From the NCBI RefSeq assembly GCF_017696015.1, contig NZ_JAAORL010000002.1, forward strand, positions 496,001 to 560,000: DNA of 64,000 bases, read 5' to 3'. Position numbers and translations under genes: made by a program. A model generated the notes under the pieces. The model worked only from the letters and a program-made list of their open reading frames with translations. It searched no databases and was not told where the DNA came from. Positions 16,941-27,068 of this stretch are shown here, in pieces. This stretch comes from Prochlorococcus marinus CUG1415 (lineage in GTDB: Bacteria; Cyanobacteriota; Cyanobacteriia; PCC-6307; Cyanobiaceae). How positions within the stretch are numbered: the first letter of the stretch is position 1; every line of letters begins with the position of its first letter.

Positions 16941-19910
16941 TCAACCTGTATTTCTCATGCCAGCTGCTATTCCATTAATAGTTAAAAGTGCCCCCCGCAA
17001 TAATTCACTCCTACTATAAGCTCTTCTAGATTCATCTTTATCAATAAGAAATTCGCTAATTGGGGGTTGTCTTGTTTGGTCTCTAAGTCTTCTTAGAAGT
17101 GAAACCTGCAAAAAACCCAATGGGATGATCGTCTTATTTCTTAGACTTACTGATGCTTTTAAGTCTCTATCAGATTCGAGGAGCTTATTTTTACCAGTAA
17201 TTTCAAGTATTAAAGATTTTGTAAGATTATATTCTTTAGAAATTACTTCAAAAATAACATCAAAAGAATCTTTATTTTCTTTACTTCCAAGAGTATCAAC
17301 ATAATATCTAGCAACTTCCAAATCCACCTTAGATAATGTCATCTCTACCTTAGATATAAGCATCCTAAAAAATGGCCATCGCTGATGCAGAACTCTTAAT
17401 AATTCAATTTGTTTTGGGTCTGCATTTAATTCAGATGATAATGCAGTACCTACTCCAAACCAACTTGGCAAAAGAAATCTACTTTGTGTCCACCCAAATA
17501 CCCACGGAATAGCCCTTAAACTTGATAAATCTTTTGCACCTTTTTTTCTTCTCGCAGGCCTACTAGATATCTGCAATTTACTTATTTCTTCTATTGGAGT
17601 GACCTCTTGAAAGAAATTTAACAAATCAGGATTTTCATGCACTAATTTTCTATAGTGAGACCTTGATGTATCTGCAAGTCTAGACATTAATTGATTCCAT
17701 TCTGGCGTAGCATCAAGACTATTATTTACCAAACTATTTTGAATCACAGCTGTAGTAACAGTTTCAAGATTATACAAAGCCAATTCTGGAAGACTATATT
17801 TTGAAGCCAGAACTTCACCTTGTTCTGTTATTTTGATTCGCCCTTTTAAAGTACCGCTTGGTTGAGCTAATATTGCCTGATAAGCTGGGCCCCCTCCTCT
17901 ACCTACGGAACCGCCTCTGCCATGAAAAAGTCTTAGCAATATATTATTTCTACTTGCAAGATTTTGAAGAGCTATTTGGGCTCTATGAATTTCCCAATTA
18001 CTAGAAACAAACCCTGAATCTTTATTGCTATCAGAATAGCCAAGCATTAATTCTTGAAGAGGTTGAAAAGATTCTCCAACTTTTGGCAATAATGATCTGT
18101 AAAAATCTAATTTAAACAACTTTTCCATTACTTCTGGTGCTCTTTTAAGGTCTTCAACAGTTTCGAAAAGAGGAACAACTAATAAATTTGACTTTTGTGA
18201 ACTTTGATCAAGAAGTCCCATCTCTTTTGCAAGTAAGAGAACTTCAAGCAAATCAGATGCACTATGGCTCATTGAAATTACATAAGAATGACAAATACGA
18301 CTTCCAAATTCTTGCTGTAGTCTCTTAACCATTTTAAAAACTGAGAAGGTCTCTTCTGTAGTTTTAGTCCAGTTAACTTCGGAGGGAATTAAAGGCCTTT
18401 TTGTATTTAATTCATCTATTAGCCATTTAATTTTCTCTTCCTCAGACATTTGTTCGTATACAACAGATAAATCAAGATAATTTGTGAGCTCTTGTATAGC
18501 ATCACTATGCCTTGTACTTTCTTGACGAATATCTAAACTTGCCAAAGAAAATCCAAAGATATGAACCTGAGTAAGTAATTTATTTAATGCCTCACAAGTT
18601 AAATCTGTACTAATCAAGCTATTTTTAATCAGTTCGAGATCATACGTAAATTCGTTTACTGATTTGTAATATAAGTTTTCAACTTTATCTATATTTTTAG
18701 TATCCATTTCTCCCTCTAATTCAAATTTCCACCCACTATCGGCTAATGAGTTATTCCTTTCTTGTGTTAACCTTAACTTCTCTAACATATAACTTAATTT
18801 CAATCTGTAAGGTTCGGATCTATATCTTGTTGCCCTAGCTTCATAGATTTCTGGGAACTTAACCCTATCTGTTTCTAATGACTCTAATAGAGATGAACTA
18901 ACTTGACTCCACTGCATTGAAACACTTAATTGATCTCTAAGATTAGATGTTGCATTAATATATCTTTCCAACATCAACTTCCTTTGATAGCAAGCAGTTC
19001 TCCATGTTATCTCAGGAGTGACGGATGGATTACCATCCCTATCGGAGCCAACCCAAGAACCGAAATTACAAAAAGATTCAGAGGGCATCTGAACATCTGG
19101 ATAGTTTTCGGCAAGTGCTTCAGCTATTCTGCCTCTCAATTGAGGCATTGCATTAAATAAAACTTGCTGAAAATAATGCAAGGCATAATCTACTTCGTCT
19201 AAAACTGATGGTTTAAATTGATGCAATTCATCTGTTCTCCACCAAAGTCTTACTTCCTCTTTTAATTGGGTTTGTAGAGAATTTTTTTCTTCTTTTGTTA
19301 AGAATTGCTCAATCTGTATTTTTTTTAACAAATTTGCGACTCTAGTTTGCTTGTGTCTAATAGTATGTCTAACTATCTCCGTAGGATGTGCCGTAAAAAC
19401 TAAACGAATATCCATTTCTTGCAATAATGCCTCTAATTTTCCTGGAGGTACATTTAATTTTCTAAGCCTATAGAATAATTCTCTAAAAGTTACTGGAGCA
19501 TTTTGCCTAGCTAATGCTGGAGCAAAAGGATCAAGATTATCGGGAGATTTTTTAACATTCTTATTGGTAAAACTTTGAATATATCTATCTTCCTCAACTC
19601 TTTGTTCCAAAATATTTACTAGTTGAAAATATAATGAAAACGCCCTTGCAGCAGCAATGGATTCTGCCAAATCCATAGAATTTACAATATCTACAATTTC
19701 ATTTTTAAAAGTTTTTGAAGTATCACAATCAATTTGTTTTGAATAACTTAATTCTTTAAGCTGTATCAATCTTTCTGCTTGATCTTCTGGGCATTCTTCT
19801 CTAAGCACAGCTTCCCATAGATCCTCTATTAAAAGACGATTTTTATCAAGTGGATCATTGTTACTAATCAGATCCACGTTATTATTTTTAATCTGTTGAA
19901 AAGATTCCAT
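16941..19910 (-). CDS. ppc: Phosphoenolpyruvate carboxylase
   Basis: A 989-residue enzyme, slightly longer than the usual bacterial form, as in other cyanobacteria. The catalytic histidine is H175 in [13 protein letters not shown]. Further signatures are [11 protein letters not shown], the glycine-rich [15 protein letters not shown] loop and the C-terminal RNTG. It carboxylates PEP to oxaloacetate, feeding the incomplete TCA pathway and amino acid synthesis, and so links with icd in this window. It lies in a leftward run psaD-trpE-gshA-ppc. Confidence 0.98.
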   Translation of the reverse strand: MESFQQIKNNNVDLISNNDPLDKNRLLIEDLWEAVLREECPEDQAERLIQLKELSYSKQIDCDTSKTFKNEIVDIVNSMDLAESIAAARAFSLYFQLVNILEQRVEEDRYIQSFTNKNVKKSPDNLDPFAPALARQNAPVTFRELFYRLRKLNVPPGKLEALLQEMDIRLVFTAHPTEIVRHTIRHKQTRVANLLKKIQIEQFLTKEEKNSLQTQLKEEVRLWWRTDELHQFKPSVLDEVDYALHYFQQVLFNAMPQLRGRIAEALAENYPDVQMPSESFCNFGSWVGSDRDGNPSVTPEITWRTACYQRKLMLERYINATSNLRDQLSVSMQWSQVSSSLLESLETDRVKFPEIYEARATRYRSEPYRLKLSYMLEKLRLTQERNNSLADSGWKFELEGEMDTKNIDKVENLYYKSVNEFTYDLELIKNSLISTDLTCEALNKLLTQVHIFGFSLASLDIRQESTRHSDAIQELTNYLDLSVVYEQMSEEEKIKWLIDELNTKRPLIPSEVNWTKTTEETFSVFKMVKRLQQEFGSRICHSYVISMSHSASDLLEVLLLAKEMGLLDQSSQKSNLLVVPLFETVEDLKRAPEVMEKLFKLDFYRSLLPKVGESFQPLQELMLGYSDSNKDSGFVSSNWEIHRAQIALQNLASRNNILLRLFHGRGGSVGRGGGPAYQAILAQPSGTLKGRIKITEQGEVLASKYSLPELALYNLETVTTAVIQNSLVNNSLDATPEWNQLMSRLADTSRSHYRKLVHENPDLLNFFQEVTPIEEISKLQISSRPARRKKGAKDLSSLRAIPWVFGWTQSRFLLPSWFGVGTALSSELNADPKQIELLRVLHQRWPFFRMLISKVEMTLSKVDLEVARYYVDTLGSKENKDSFDVIFEVISKEYNLTKSLILEITGKNKLLESDRDLKASVSLRNKTIIPLGFLQVSLLRRLRDQTRQPPISEFLIDKDESRRAYSRSELLRGALLTINGIAAGMRNTG

Positions 19911-19963
19911 ATACTCATTATGTCACAGTTGAAAAAGTTCAGATTAAATGTTTGTTTAAATAA

Positions 19964-21082
19964 TCAAACACTCTCATCTTCATTCTTGATCATATCATCG
20001 ATAGACAGTTTCATTATTTGCTCAATAGAAAGACCTTTTTCATATTGCTTTATCCATTTCATAGATTGATTACCTTCTTCAAGCACTGCATAAATAGGTT
20101 TCAAAAGATGTTTCATATTAAATTTTTCTGCGGTGGGTGATAAATCTGATAATAAGTTTTTAATCCATTCTCTACAAATAACTTTTTTGCCATCTTGCCA
20201 GTGAATTAACTCTGAATTAAGACTATCTTTAGCAGCACTAATTTCATTTTGATCGCATATTTCTGATAATTCATCAATAGAAAAAATACTCGCAGTCAAA
20301 GGATCTAAAGTGTTTATATTTTCAAAAAGATGTAAAATCCTTAGCTCTAGCATGGCCGTTATTCCCAAGAGCAAATTAATATCATGAACGAAATCACAAA
20401 TTCTTAATTCCAAACGATCAAGAATTAAAGGCCTTTGGGGACCATTTGGTCGTATTGAAGACCAAAAATGCCTGATATTTTGCATAGTTTTATTAGCTAT
20501 ATTTTCCTCGATCCAATCAATATAGGAAATATGATTTACGAAAAAAGGGACTTTAATTGGTGTTTTAGGAAACTGAATCCATCTTTGAGAGTGATTTTTT
20601 GTAATTTTATTATTTAAAAAAGGTGAGCTAGCACTTATGGATAAATACAAAGCAGCCTCAGATCTTATCAGTCTAATAGCAGCAAAAAGCTTATCTAAAT
20701 CATCTATTCCTATATTTATATGGACACTTGAAGTTGCAATAGAAATTCCATAATTATCTTGTATAAATTGATGATAAACATTGTCAATATCAGATCGTTG
20801 AAATTGAATATCGTGTTTAAAGCAAAGAGTAGATGAAGGAATGATAGTTAACCCTTTAGTTTCTAGCCATTGTCTTAAATGTTTTCTTGGAGTTAATAAT
20901 TGCTCGTATAAAAACTCATAGTCTTTTTCAGGTGTTGTTATGTATTCAACATTTCTGTTATCTGGCTCTTTAACAAAATTAGAAAATTTCTTTTCAATAT
21001 CAGCTGATAAGCCAATATGAGAATTAAAAGAACCTGTGAAAAGTTCTACTTCAAAACCTTTATAAAGATTAACTTTACTCAT
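19964..21082 (-). CDS. gshA: Glutamate-cysteine ligase, cyanobacterial type
   Basis: A 372-residue protein of the GCS2-related cyanobacterial GshA family, starting MSKVNLYKGFEVELFTGSF. It has the metal and ATP-binding segment SIATSSVHINIGID and RPLILDRLELRICD. It makes gamma-glutamylcysteine, the first step of glutathione synthesis. It starts directly after the trpE stop (0 bp), so the two are surely one transcript. The 3' end is 53 bp from the ppc start. Confidence 0.9.
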   Translation of the reverse strand: MSKVNLYKGFEVELFTGSFNSHIGLSADIEKKFSNFVKEPDNRNVEYITTPEKDYEFLYEQLLTPRKHLRQWLETKGLTIIPSSTLCFKHDIQFQRSDIDNVYHQFIQDNYGISIATSSVHINIGIDDLDKLFAAIRLIRSEAALYLSISASSPFLNNKITKNHSQRWIQFPKTPIKVPFFVNHISYIDWIEENIANKTMQNIRHFWSSIRPNGPQRPLILDRLELRICDFVHDINLLLGITAMLELRILHLFENINTLDPLTASIFSIDELSEICDQNEISAAKDSLNSELIHWQDGKKVICREWIKNLLSDLSPTAEKFNMKHLLKPIYAVLEEGNQSMKWIKQYEKGLSIEQIMKLSIDDMIKNEDESV

Positions 21083-22609
21083 TTATTTATCGAAACAGGC
21101 TAATGCTTTCAGTATCCCCTTAGCTTTATTAATTGTCTCTTGATATTCATTGACAGGAGAAGAATCAGCAACTATACCAGCGCCTGCTTGCACTGATACA
21201 TTATATTTTCCATCTTTGGAGGGTTTAACTATCATAGTTCTTATTGTAATTGCCGTATTTAAGGAACCATTAATATCAATCGATCCGTAAACACCAGCAT
21301 AAGGTCCTCTAGCATCTTTTTCAAAGTTTTTAATTAATTGCATAGCTCTTATTTTTGGCGCACCAGTTACTGTTCCAGCGGGAAAACATGCCTTTAACAA
21401 ATCCCATACATCAGTATTTTGTTTTAATATCCCCTCAACTTCACTGACTATATGCATAACATGTGAATATTTTTCAATAACCATTAAATCTTTGACTTCC
21501 ACAGTACCAATTTCACAAACTCTTCCCAGATCATTTCTCCCAAGATCTATTAGCATTACATGCTCGGCTATCTCTTTTGGATCTTTTAATAAATCCTTTT
21601 CTAACTCCATATCTTGTTGAGGATTATTACCTCTAGGTCTTGTACCCGCTATTGGTCTTAAGCTTGCAACAATCTGACTTTTTTTATTTTTTTCAGCTTT
21701 AACCATAACTTCAGGACTGGAACCTATCAGATACCATGAGCCAAAATCAAAAAATGACATATATGGAGATGGATTAACCATCCGTAAACTTCTATATAAA
21801 TTAAAAGGTTCATTATTGACTTGAGTATGAAATCTCTGACTTATAACTATTTGGAATATATCTCCTTGTCTTATATATTCTTTTGCAGCAAGAACTGCAT
21901 CCTCAAAATCCTTTTTCTCCCAATTACTTTTAATATCTAAATTCAAATTCTCATTCTCATTCTCATTCCAATCTAAAAAAGCGTTTTCTTTTAGAGGAAC
22001 TTTCATTAAATTTCTAGTTTTCTTAATTTTAGAGATTGAGTCTAGATAAACTTTTTCAATAGAAGAGTCTTTTGAAGAAGTTGTATCTGCATATACTACT
22101 GCGGTTATACATCTTTTTATTTGATCAAAAACAACTAATTGATCAAAAAACATCCAGGAACCATAAGGTATATTACTTTCTTCTATTTCATTTATTGGAA
22201 CACTTGGTTCTATTCGATTAATTAATTCATAACCCCAAGAACCATATAACTGTCCAATTGATGGTAAGTCATCAAGGATAGATGTCTTATATTGCTTTGT
22301 CCAAGTTCTTAAAATACTAAAGGGATCCCCTTTAAATATTTCAGTTTTTCCATTATCCCAAGTTTTAACAATTTCTTCTCCATAACAAACTGCTTCCCAC
22401 AGAGGTTTGGTAGCAACAATACTCCATCTACCTAAATTCTCTCCACCCTCTACAGACTCAAGAAAAACACCATGTACATCTTTTTCAGATAATTTTAACC
22501 AAGTTGATAATGGAGTCTCTAGATCTGCTGGCCAAGTTTGAGTAATAGGTATAAAATTTTTACCTTCTTTGTGAGCCTTAAAAAAACTATCTTTCTGTGA
22601 GCTGATCAT
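21083..22609 (-). CDS. trpE: Anthranilate synthase component I
   Basis: A 508-residue chorismate-utilising enzyme. The C-terminal catalytic domain shows IVISQRFHT, SPYMSFFDFGSWYLIGSSPE, HVMHIVSEVEG, GAPKIRAMQLI and GPYAGVYGSIDI. The N-terminal domain carries a feedback-site-like region. A low-complexity NENENENLNLD insert lies between the two domains and comes from a short DNA repeat (21947-21968). The psaD-trpE neighbourhood is a familiar cyanobacterial arrangement. PabB is an alternative, but length and context favour TrpE. Confidence 0.93.
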   Translation of the reverse strand: MISSQKDSFFKAHKEGKNFIPITQTWPADLETPLSTWLKLSEKDVHGVFLESVEGGENLGRWSIVATKPLWEAVCYGEEIVKTWDNGKTEIFKGDPFSILRTWTKQYKTSILDDLPSIGQLYGSWGYELINRIEPSVPINEIEESNIPYGSWMFFDQLVVFDQIKRCITAVVYADTTSSKDSSIEKVYLDSISKIKKTRNLMKVPLKENAFLDWNENENENLNLDIKSNWEKKDFEDAVLAAKEYIRQGDIFQIVISQRFHTQVNNEPFNLYRSLRMVNPSPYMSFFDFGSWYLIGSSPEVMVKAEKNKKSQIVASLRPIAGTRPRGNNPQQDMELEKDLLKDPKEIAEHVMLIDLGRNDLGRVCEIGTVEVKDLMVIEKYSHVMHIVSEVEGILKQNTDVWDLLKACFPAGTVTGAPKIRAMQLIKNFEKDARGPYAGVYGSIDINGSLNTAITIRTMIVKPSKDGKYNVSVQAGAGIVADSSPVNEYQETINKAKGILKALACFDK

Positions 22610-22668
22610 ACTAATAATGTCAACCCAAATTATAATTATATTCTTCTTTTATATCAACTTTGAGAAAG

Positions 22669-23091
22669 TTAATCAAAAGTATTCTTAGTTGTAAACTTCA
22701 ATCCAGCTGGATTAGGATTCTCACCTATCCTCCTTGGGTTATGGCCCACTTTTTCTCTTCCTTCATTAACTTTCTCAGGGAAAACTCCATCTTTTGGATG
22801 TAAGAATTCAATATCACCACCTGGGAAAACTCTATAAATTTTAAAGTCCTCAATTCTTGGTTTAAAAGCTCTTAATTGTGTCCCTAATGCAAGACATTGT
22901 TCTTTTCTCGCAAAGTACATTAAATTATCACCTTCATGCATAATAGCAGCACCACCGGTAGGTAATTCAAATGCTTGTTCTGTTGAACTGTTCCATACAA
23001 TTGCATATTTTTCTTCGGTTTCTGCTGAGTTTAATAAACCCCCAGTACTTCCTATATGCTTTGGAAATTGACCAACTAAAGTTTCAGTCAT
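22669..23091 (-). CDS. psaD: Photosystem I reaction centre subunit II
   Basis: A 140-residue PsaD with the conserved [30 protein letters not shown] and [19 protein letters not shown] segments. PsaD sits on the cytoplasmic side of PSI, holds PsaC in place and forms part of the ferredoxin docking site. psaC itself is at 52158-52403. It is separated by 111 bp from the histidine kinase gene upstream, so it probably has its own promoter, and trpE follows after 59 bp. Confidence 0.97.
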   Translation of the reverse strand: MTETLVGQFPKHIGSTGGLLNSAETEEKYAIVWNSSTEQAFELPTGGAAIMHEGDNLMYFARKEQCLALGTQLRAFKPRIEDFKIYRVFPGGDIEFLHPKDGVFPEKVNEGREKVGHNPRRIGENPNPAGLKFTTKNTFD

Positions 23092-23202
23092 CCTAAATTT
23101 TGAGTTATTTATAATAAGAAATTAGCATTCATATTTTACAAAATTCAAAATTGATAGGAAATTTTCTACATTATTTAATAAATGAAAAATATGTTTCTCA
23201 TT

Positions 23203-24570
23203 TCATTTTGAATCTGAAATCGGAAAAAACACTGTCAAACCCGTATCACGCCTTTGTGTGACATGCCCTCCTAAACTAGCTAACAACTTTTGAGTTGCAT
23301 TTTGACTGAGTTGTAAACTGCCGGTTTGAGGGTTCCAATTTAAAACAGGTCCAATATCGGAACCATTGTCTATTTTGCGAATTTCTTTTTGATTCCTGCC
23401 TAATTTTTTTACTTTTAGTTGAAGTTTGAGTTGTTGACCAGCTGGTCTTAATTCTAAAATTAATGTACTACCTTCTTTTAATCCTCTAGTATTTTTATCA
23501 ATTAATCCCCTTAACATTAATTCCAATTTTTCAGAATCACTCAAAATTTGCGGAAGTTGACTGGGGATATCGATCTTTAAAGAAATCCCACGGCGATTTA
23601 ATTGTTTATTCCAAATTGGAGAGAGTTTGTTAAAAATTTCGGCTAAATTTATTTTTGCCAAGTTATTTAATGAAGGAAATTCATTACTTACTAATTCTGC
23701 TGCATTAAAGATTAAACCAAACCTATCAATTTGTTCATTACATTCATTATCTATTTGAATTAAACGATTTCTCATTGATTCATCCATATCATATTTTTTT
23801 AAGGTAGAACTTATTAGGGTTCTTATTGTTGCTAAAGGAGTTCGTACTTCATGAGAAATTGCACGTAATAATTTTGCTTCAGTTATTTGTACATTTTTTT
23901 CATTGTTTGTTACAGAATTCTGAATATTGTGGTTTGGTCCAAACTTTGCTAATTTTGCCGATAATATTGGCCAAAAAGATTTTTCAAATTGATTATTAAT
24001 ATTAAGATTACCTAAATTATTAATTGCATTACGAAATTTAACTCCTTCCTCGTAATTTTCTTGATTTAATTTCGCATGCATTAATTCAATTGAAATCTTT
24101 AAGCTTTCTTTATCACATTTCATTAATAGGATTTTCTTATCTTTTGCTCCTGCAACTGATAATATGCATTGAAAATTTGGGGTTAATATCATCAAAAAAG
24201 GTTCATATCCATCTTTTTGGCTAAGATTTAAGACTTTATAATTATTAACTAAATCAAAATCTTTTTTCATCTTTTCTGAATTATTGACTGGTAAAAAACC
24301 TGCAGTCTCATTTTGAAAGTATGGAAACCCCTCCGGTGACCACAACCAACCATGAAGTTTATTAAAAAATTTCTTATCGTTAAGAGCAGGTAAAGGTGAA
24401 GCAACCCAAATACCACCCTGTTGGTAATTCTGAGAAAGGAACTCTTTTTGAATAACTTCTAAAGATGCCCACCACATTCTTCGGGAGGTATCATCGTCCA
24501 CATATATAGTTTGAACTCCTTTAATCAAAAGGGCTTGAATTTTTTTTATAGTTATTTGTGATTTCATCAA
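23203..24570 (-). CDS. Sensor histidine kinase with divergent ATPase domain
   Basis: A 455-residue protein. The H-box LLRAISHEVRTPLATIRT carries the expected phospho-accepting H240. No transmembrane segment precedes it; residues 1-230 form a soluble domain of unknown type. The ATP-binding domain is decayed: the N-box reads LMLRGLIDKNTRG, and the G1/G2 region (GSDIGPVLNWNPQTGSLQLS) lacks the usual DxGxG. It may be phosphorylated by a partner or signal without catalysis. The start overlaps rodA by 4 bp in an mrp-rodA-kinase operon. No response regulator is adjacent. Confidence 0.75.
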   Translation of the reverse strand: MMKSQITIKKIQALLIKGVQTIYVDDDTSRRMWWASLEVIQKEFLSQNYQQGGIWVASPLPALNDKKFFNKLHGWLWSPEGFPYFQNETAGFLPVNNSEKMKKDFDLVNNYKVLNLSQKDGYEPFLMILTPNFQCILSVAGAKDKKILLMKCDKESLKISIELMHAKLNQENYEEGVKFRNAINNLGNLNINNQFEKSFWPILSAKLAKFGPNHNIQNSVTNNEKNVQITEAKLLRAISHEVRTPLATIRTLISSTLKKYDMDESMRNRLIQIDNECNEQIDRFGLIFNAAELVSNEFPSLNNLAKINLAEIFNKLSPIWNKQLNRRGISLKIDIPSQLPQILSDSEKLELMLRGLIDKNTRGLKEGSTLILELRPAGQQLKLQLKVKKLGRNQKEIRKIDNGSDIGPVLNWNPQTGSLQLSQNATQKLLASLGGHVTQRRDTGLTVFFPISDSK

Positions 24571-25838
24571 CTTTTTAGTGATCTAGAACGTTTCAATATA
24601 GATAAAACAAGTCCAATAGATATAAAATTAGTCACCAATGACGTTCGACCATAGCTCATGAAAGGAAGGGGAATCCCAGTAACTGGTCCTAATCCAATAG
24701 TCATAAATAAGTTAATAATTATTTGAAATAAAAAAGTTGAGGCTATTCCAATAACAATTAGAGATTCAAAGTTAGTCCTAGCAATTGTTGCAGTATTAAT
24801 AAGTTTTTTAATCAAAAAAAAGAACAAAAATAAAACTATCATGCAACCCACAAAACCCAATTCTTCGCCTAAAGCACTGAATATAAAATCAGTATGTTGT
24901 TCCGGTATAAATTGCAAATTAGTCAGCTTACCTTGTAGCAAACCAGTCCCAAATAATCCTCCAGAACCAATTGCAATTTGACTCTGTATCAAATGATATC
25001 CGCCACCTAATGGATCTCTATTTGGATCTAAAAATAAAACTAATCTATCTTTTTGATATTCTTTTAAGCCATATTGCCACAAAATTGGTGTCAATTTTGC
25101 CACTAATAAATGAAACGAAATAGCAACAGCAGAAAAAATAATTTTCTTTTTCGAAGATCTATAAGCAAGATATCCTATAACTGGAATCCAGAAAATAAGA
25201 AGAGTTGGTAAGGTTAGATATAATGTAGAAGTGATAATACAAAACACTAATATCAAAATCCACTCTATGGGCATTTGCGACCAATAGAGCATCACACCTG
25301 TCAAAACAAGTAAAACTAAAGAGGTACCTAAGTCCGGTTGAAAGAAAATTAATAACCAAGGAATAACTACTACTAATAAGGGCAATACTAAATCTCTTAT
25401 TGTTAAAATTATTTTTTTGTCGAGTACTAAAGCAAGAGTTAATACAGTACTAAGTTTAGCTACTTCTGAAGGCTGAAAAGAAAAGATGCCAAAATTTAGC
25501 CATCTTTGAGCTCCAGAAACTGAAATCCCAAAAAAATAAATTAGTAATAAGGATATTAAAGTACACAAATAAAATGGAACCAAATACTTTCTAATTCTCT
25601 CTAACGGTATATAAGAAATAAAAAATGCTAAAAAATAACCTAAAAAACCAGTTAGGATATGACCTAAATAGTTCGATACTAAAAAATCATCCTGAATACT
25701 TTTTATTAATAAACCCGAAATAATAACTAGAATTAGCGGAATAATTATTAGTGGAGAAAATAAAAAACCTCTATTAAAGTTGTCTTTTTTTTGTAAAAAT
25801 CCTCTGTTATTTAATAAATAAATTCTCCTAAACATCAA
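24567..25838 (-). CDS. rodA: Rod-shape-determining protein RodA (SEDS glycosyltransferase)
   Basis: A 423-residue polytopic membrane protein with about ten hydrophobic segments. It has the SEDS signatures GAQRWLNFGIFSFQPSEVAKLS, FFQPDLGTSLVLL and FIPEQHTDFIFSALGEELGFVG, and the C-terminal GIPLPFMSYGRTSLV. SEDS proteins polymerise peptidoglycan; RodA serves elongation and FtsW serves division. RodA is the better fit by length and by the phrase NRDPLGGGYHLIQSQIAIGSGG. It begins right after the mrp stop (0 bp). Confidence 0.9.
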   Translation of the reverse strand: MMFRRIYLLNNRGFLQKKDNFNRGFLFSPLIIIPLILVIISGLLIKSIQDDFLVSNYLGHILTGFLGYFLAFFISYIPLERIRKYLVPFYLCTLISLLLIYFFGISVSGAQRWLNFGIFSFQPSEVAKLSTVLTLALVLDKKIILTIRDLVLPLLVVVIPWLLIFFQPDLGTSLVLLVLTGVMLYWSQMPIEWILILVFCIITSTLYLTLPTLLIFWIPVIGYLAYRSSKKKIIFSAVAISFHLLVAKLTPILWQYGLKEYQKDRLVLFLDPNRDPLGGGYHLIQSQIAIGSGGLFGTGLLQGKLTNLQFIPEQHTDFIFSALGEELGFVGCMIVLFLFFFLIKKLINTATIARTNFESLIVIGIASTFLFQIIINLFMTIGLGPVTGIPLPFMSYGRTSLVTNFISIGLVLSILKRSRSLKS

Positions 25839-26909
25839 TTAACTATTAACAAATTGGTTCTTAATTAATTGAGCTAAATTACCAAATACAACAGAACTTT
25901 CTTTATGAGGCTGGCTTATTGAGATTGGTACACCTTTATTACTATCATCAACGAGAGGGATTTCAATAGGAATTTGGGCTAATAATGGTAAATCGTTTTC
26001 TTTAGCTAATGTTTGTCCACCACCTTTACCAAAAATTTCATATTTTTTACCTGGCATATCTGGAGGAATAAATACTGACATATTTTCTACAATTCCCAGT
26101 AAAGGTACTCCGAGTTGTTTAAACATTGCTAATCCTCTCCTTGCATCTTGCAAAGATACTTGTTGAGGAGTAGTGACAACTATAGCTCCAGAGATAGGCA
26201 CAGATTGAGAAAGGGATATTTGAGCGTCTCCTGTTCCTGGAGGCAAGTCAATAACCAAAAAATCAAGATTATTCCATTCAACTTGGTACAAAAATTGTCG
26301 GATAATACTATTAAGCATTGGTCCTCTCCATATAACTGGCTGACCTTCTTCTATGAGGAAACCCATTGATACCAATGAAATTCCATATTGATTTATTGGT
26401 ATTAACCTTTGATCACTGCCACTACCCTCTGTAACCTTTGGATTCTGTTCGGCAACTCCCATCATTGAGGGAGTATTAGGTCCATATATATCCGCATCCA
26501 GCAAACCAGTTTTTAAGCCTAATTTAGCTAGAGAACAAGCGAGATTAACTGCAATGGTACTTTTACCAACTCCACCTTTACCACTGCTAACAGCTATGAT
26601 GTGCCGAATCCCATCAATCTTCTGCAAGTCAGGAGCATTACTTTGATTTTGAGATTCTGTTTTGGAAGGATTATTATCTATCTCTATTTGAACATTATCA
26701 ATATCTTCAAAATCAAGTAGTACTTTTCTAACCTCTTGAACAATTCTATCTCTCTGAGAATTTGCAAATGATGGTAATGATAATGTTACGATTACTCTCG
26801 GTATAGTTACTCTTACGTTTTTAATCCAAGCTAATTCAATTACATTTTTCTGTGATCCAGCATCTAGAACTTGTTGTAAAGCAAAATTCGCATCTTCTAT
26901 TGTGGTCAT
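25839..26909 (-). CDS. mrp: Mrp/ApbC/NBP35-family Fe-S cluster carrier ATPase
   Basis: A 356-residue protein. Residues 1-80 form an N-terminal MIP18/DUF59 domain. A deviant Walker A SGKGGVGKST lies at 109-118, followed by FLVIDLPPGTGDAQISLSQ and ENMSVFIPPDMPGKKYEIFG. The CxxC seen after ENMS in many bacterial Mrp proteins is absent and replaced by PPDM, as in cyanobacterial and HCF101-type members. HCF101 delivers 4Fe-4S clusters to PSI in plastids, so a link to PsaC is plausible but inferred. It is the first gene of the mrp-rodA-kinase operon, and hemF is divergent. Confidence 0.9.
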   Translation of the reverse strand: MTTIEDANFALQQVLDAGSQKNVIELAWIKNVRVTIPRVIVTLSLPSFANSQRDRIVQEVRKVLLDFEDIDNVQIEIDNNPSKTESQNQSNAPDLQKIDGIRHIIAVSSGKGGVGKSTIAVNLACSLAKLGLKTGLLDADIYGPNTPSMMGVAEQNPKVTEGSGSDQRLIPINQYGISLVSMGFLIEEGQPVIWRGPMLNSIIRQFLYQVEWNNLDFLVIDLPPGTGDAQISLSQSVPISGAIVVTTPQQVSLQDARRGLAMFKQLGVPLLGIVENMSVFIPPDMPGKKYEIFGKGGGQTLAKENDLPLLAQIPIEIPLVDDSNKGVPISISQPHKESSVVFGNLAQLIKNQFVNS

Positions 26910-27068
26910 TAAATTTTTAAATATTTTGACAAGGTAGTCGACTGTTTAAAAGATTAAGAACTATGTCGAACTATCAAATAATAGGCAATAAGGACCCCCT
27001 AAGAGAAATTATAAAGGGAAACTTATAATTAACCAAAAAAATTTTTTTCTTCAAGATTTACTAAATAC

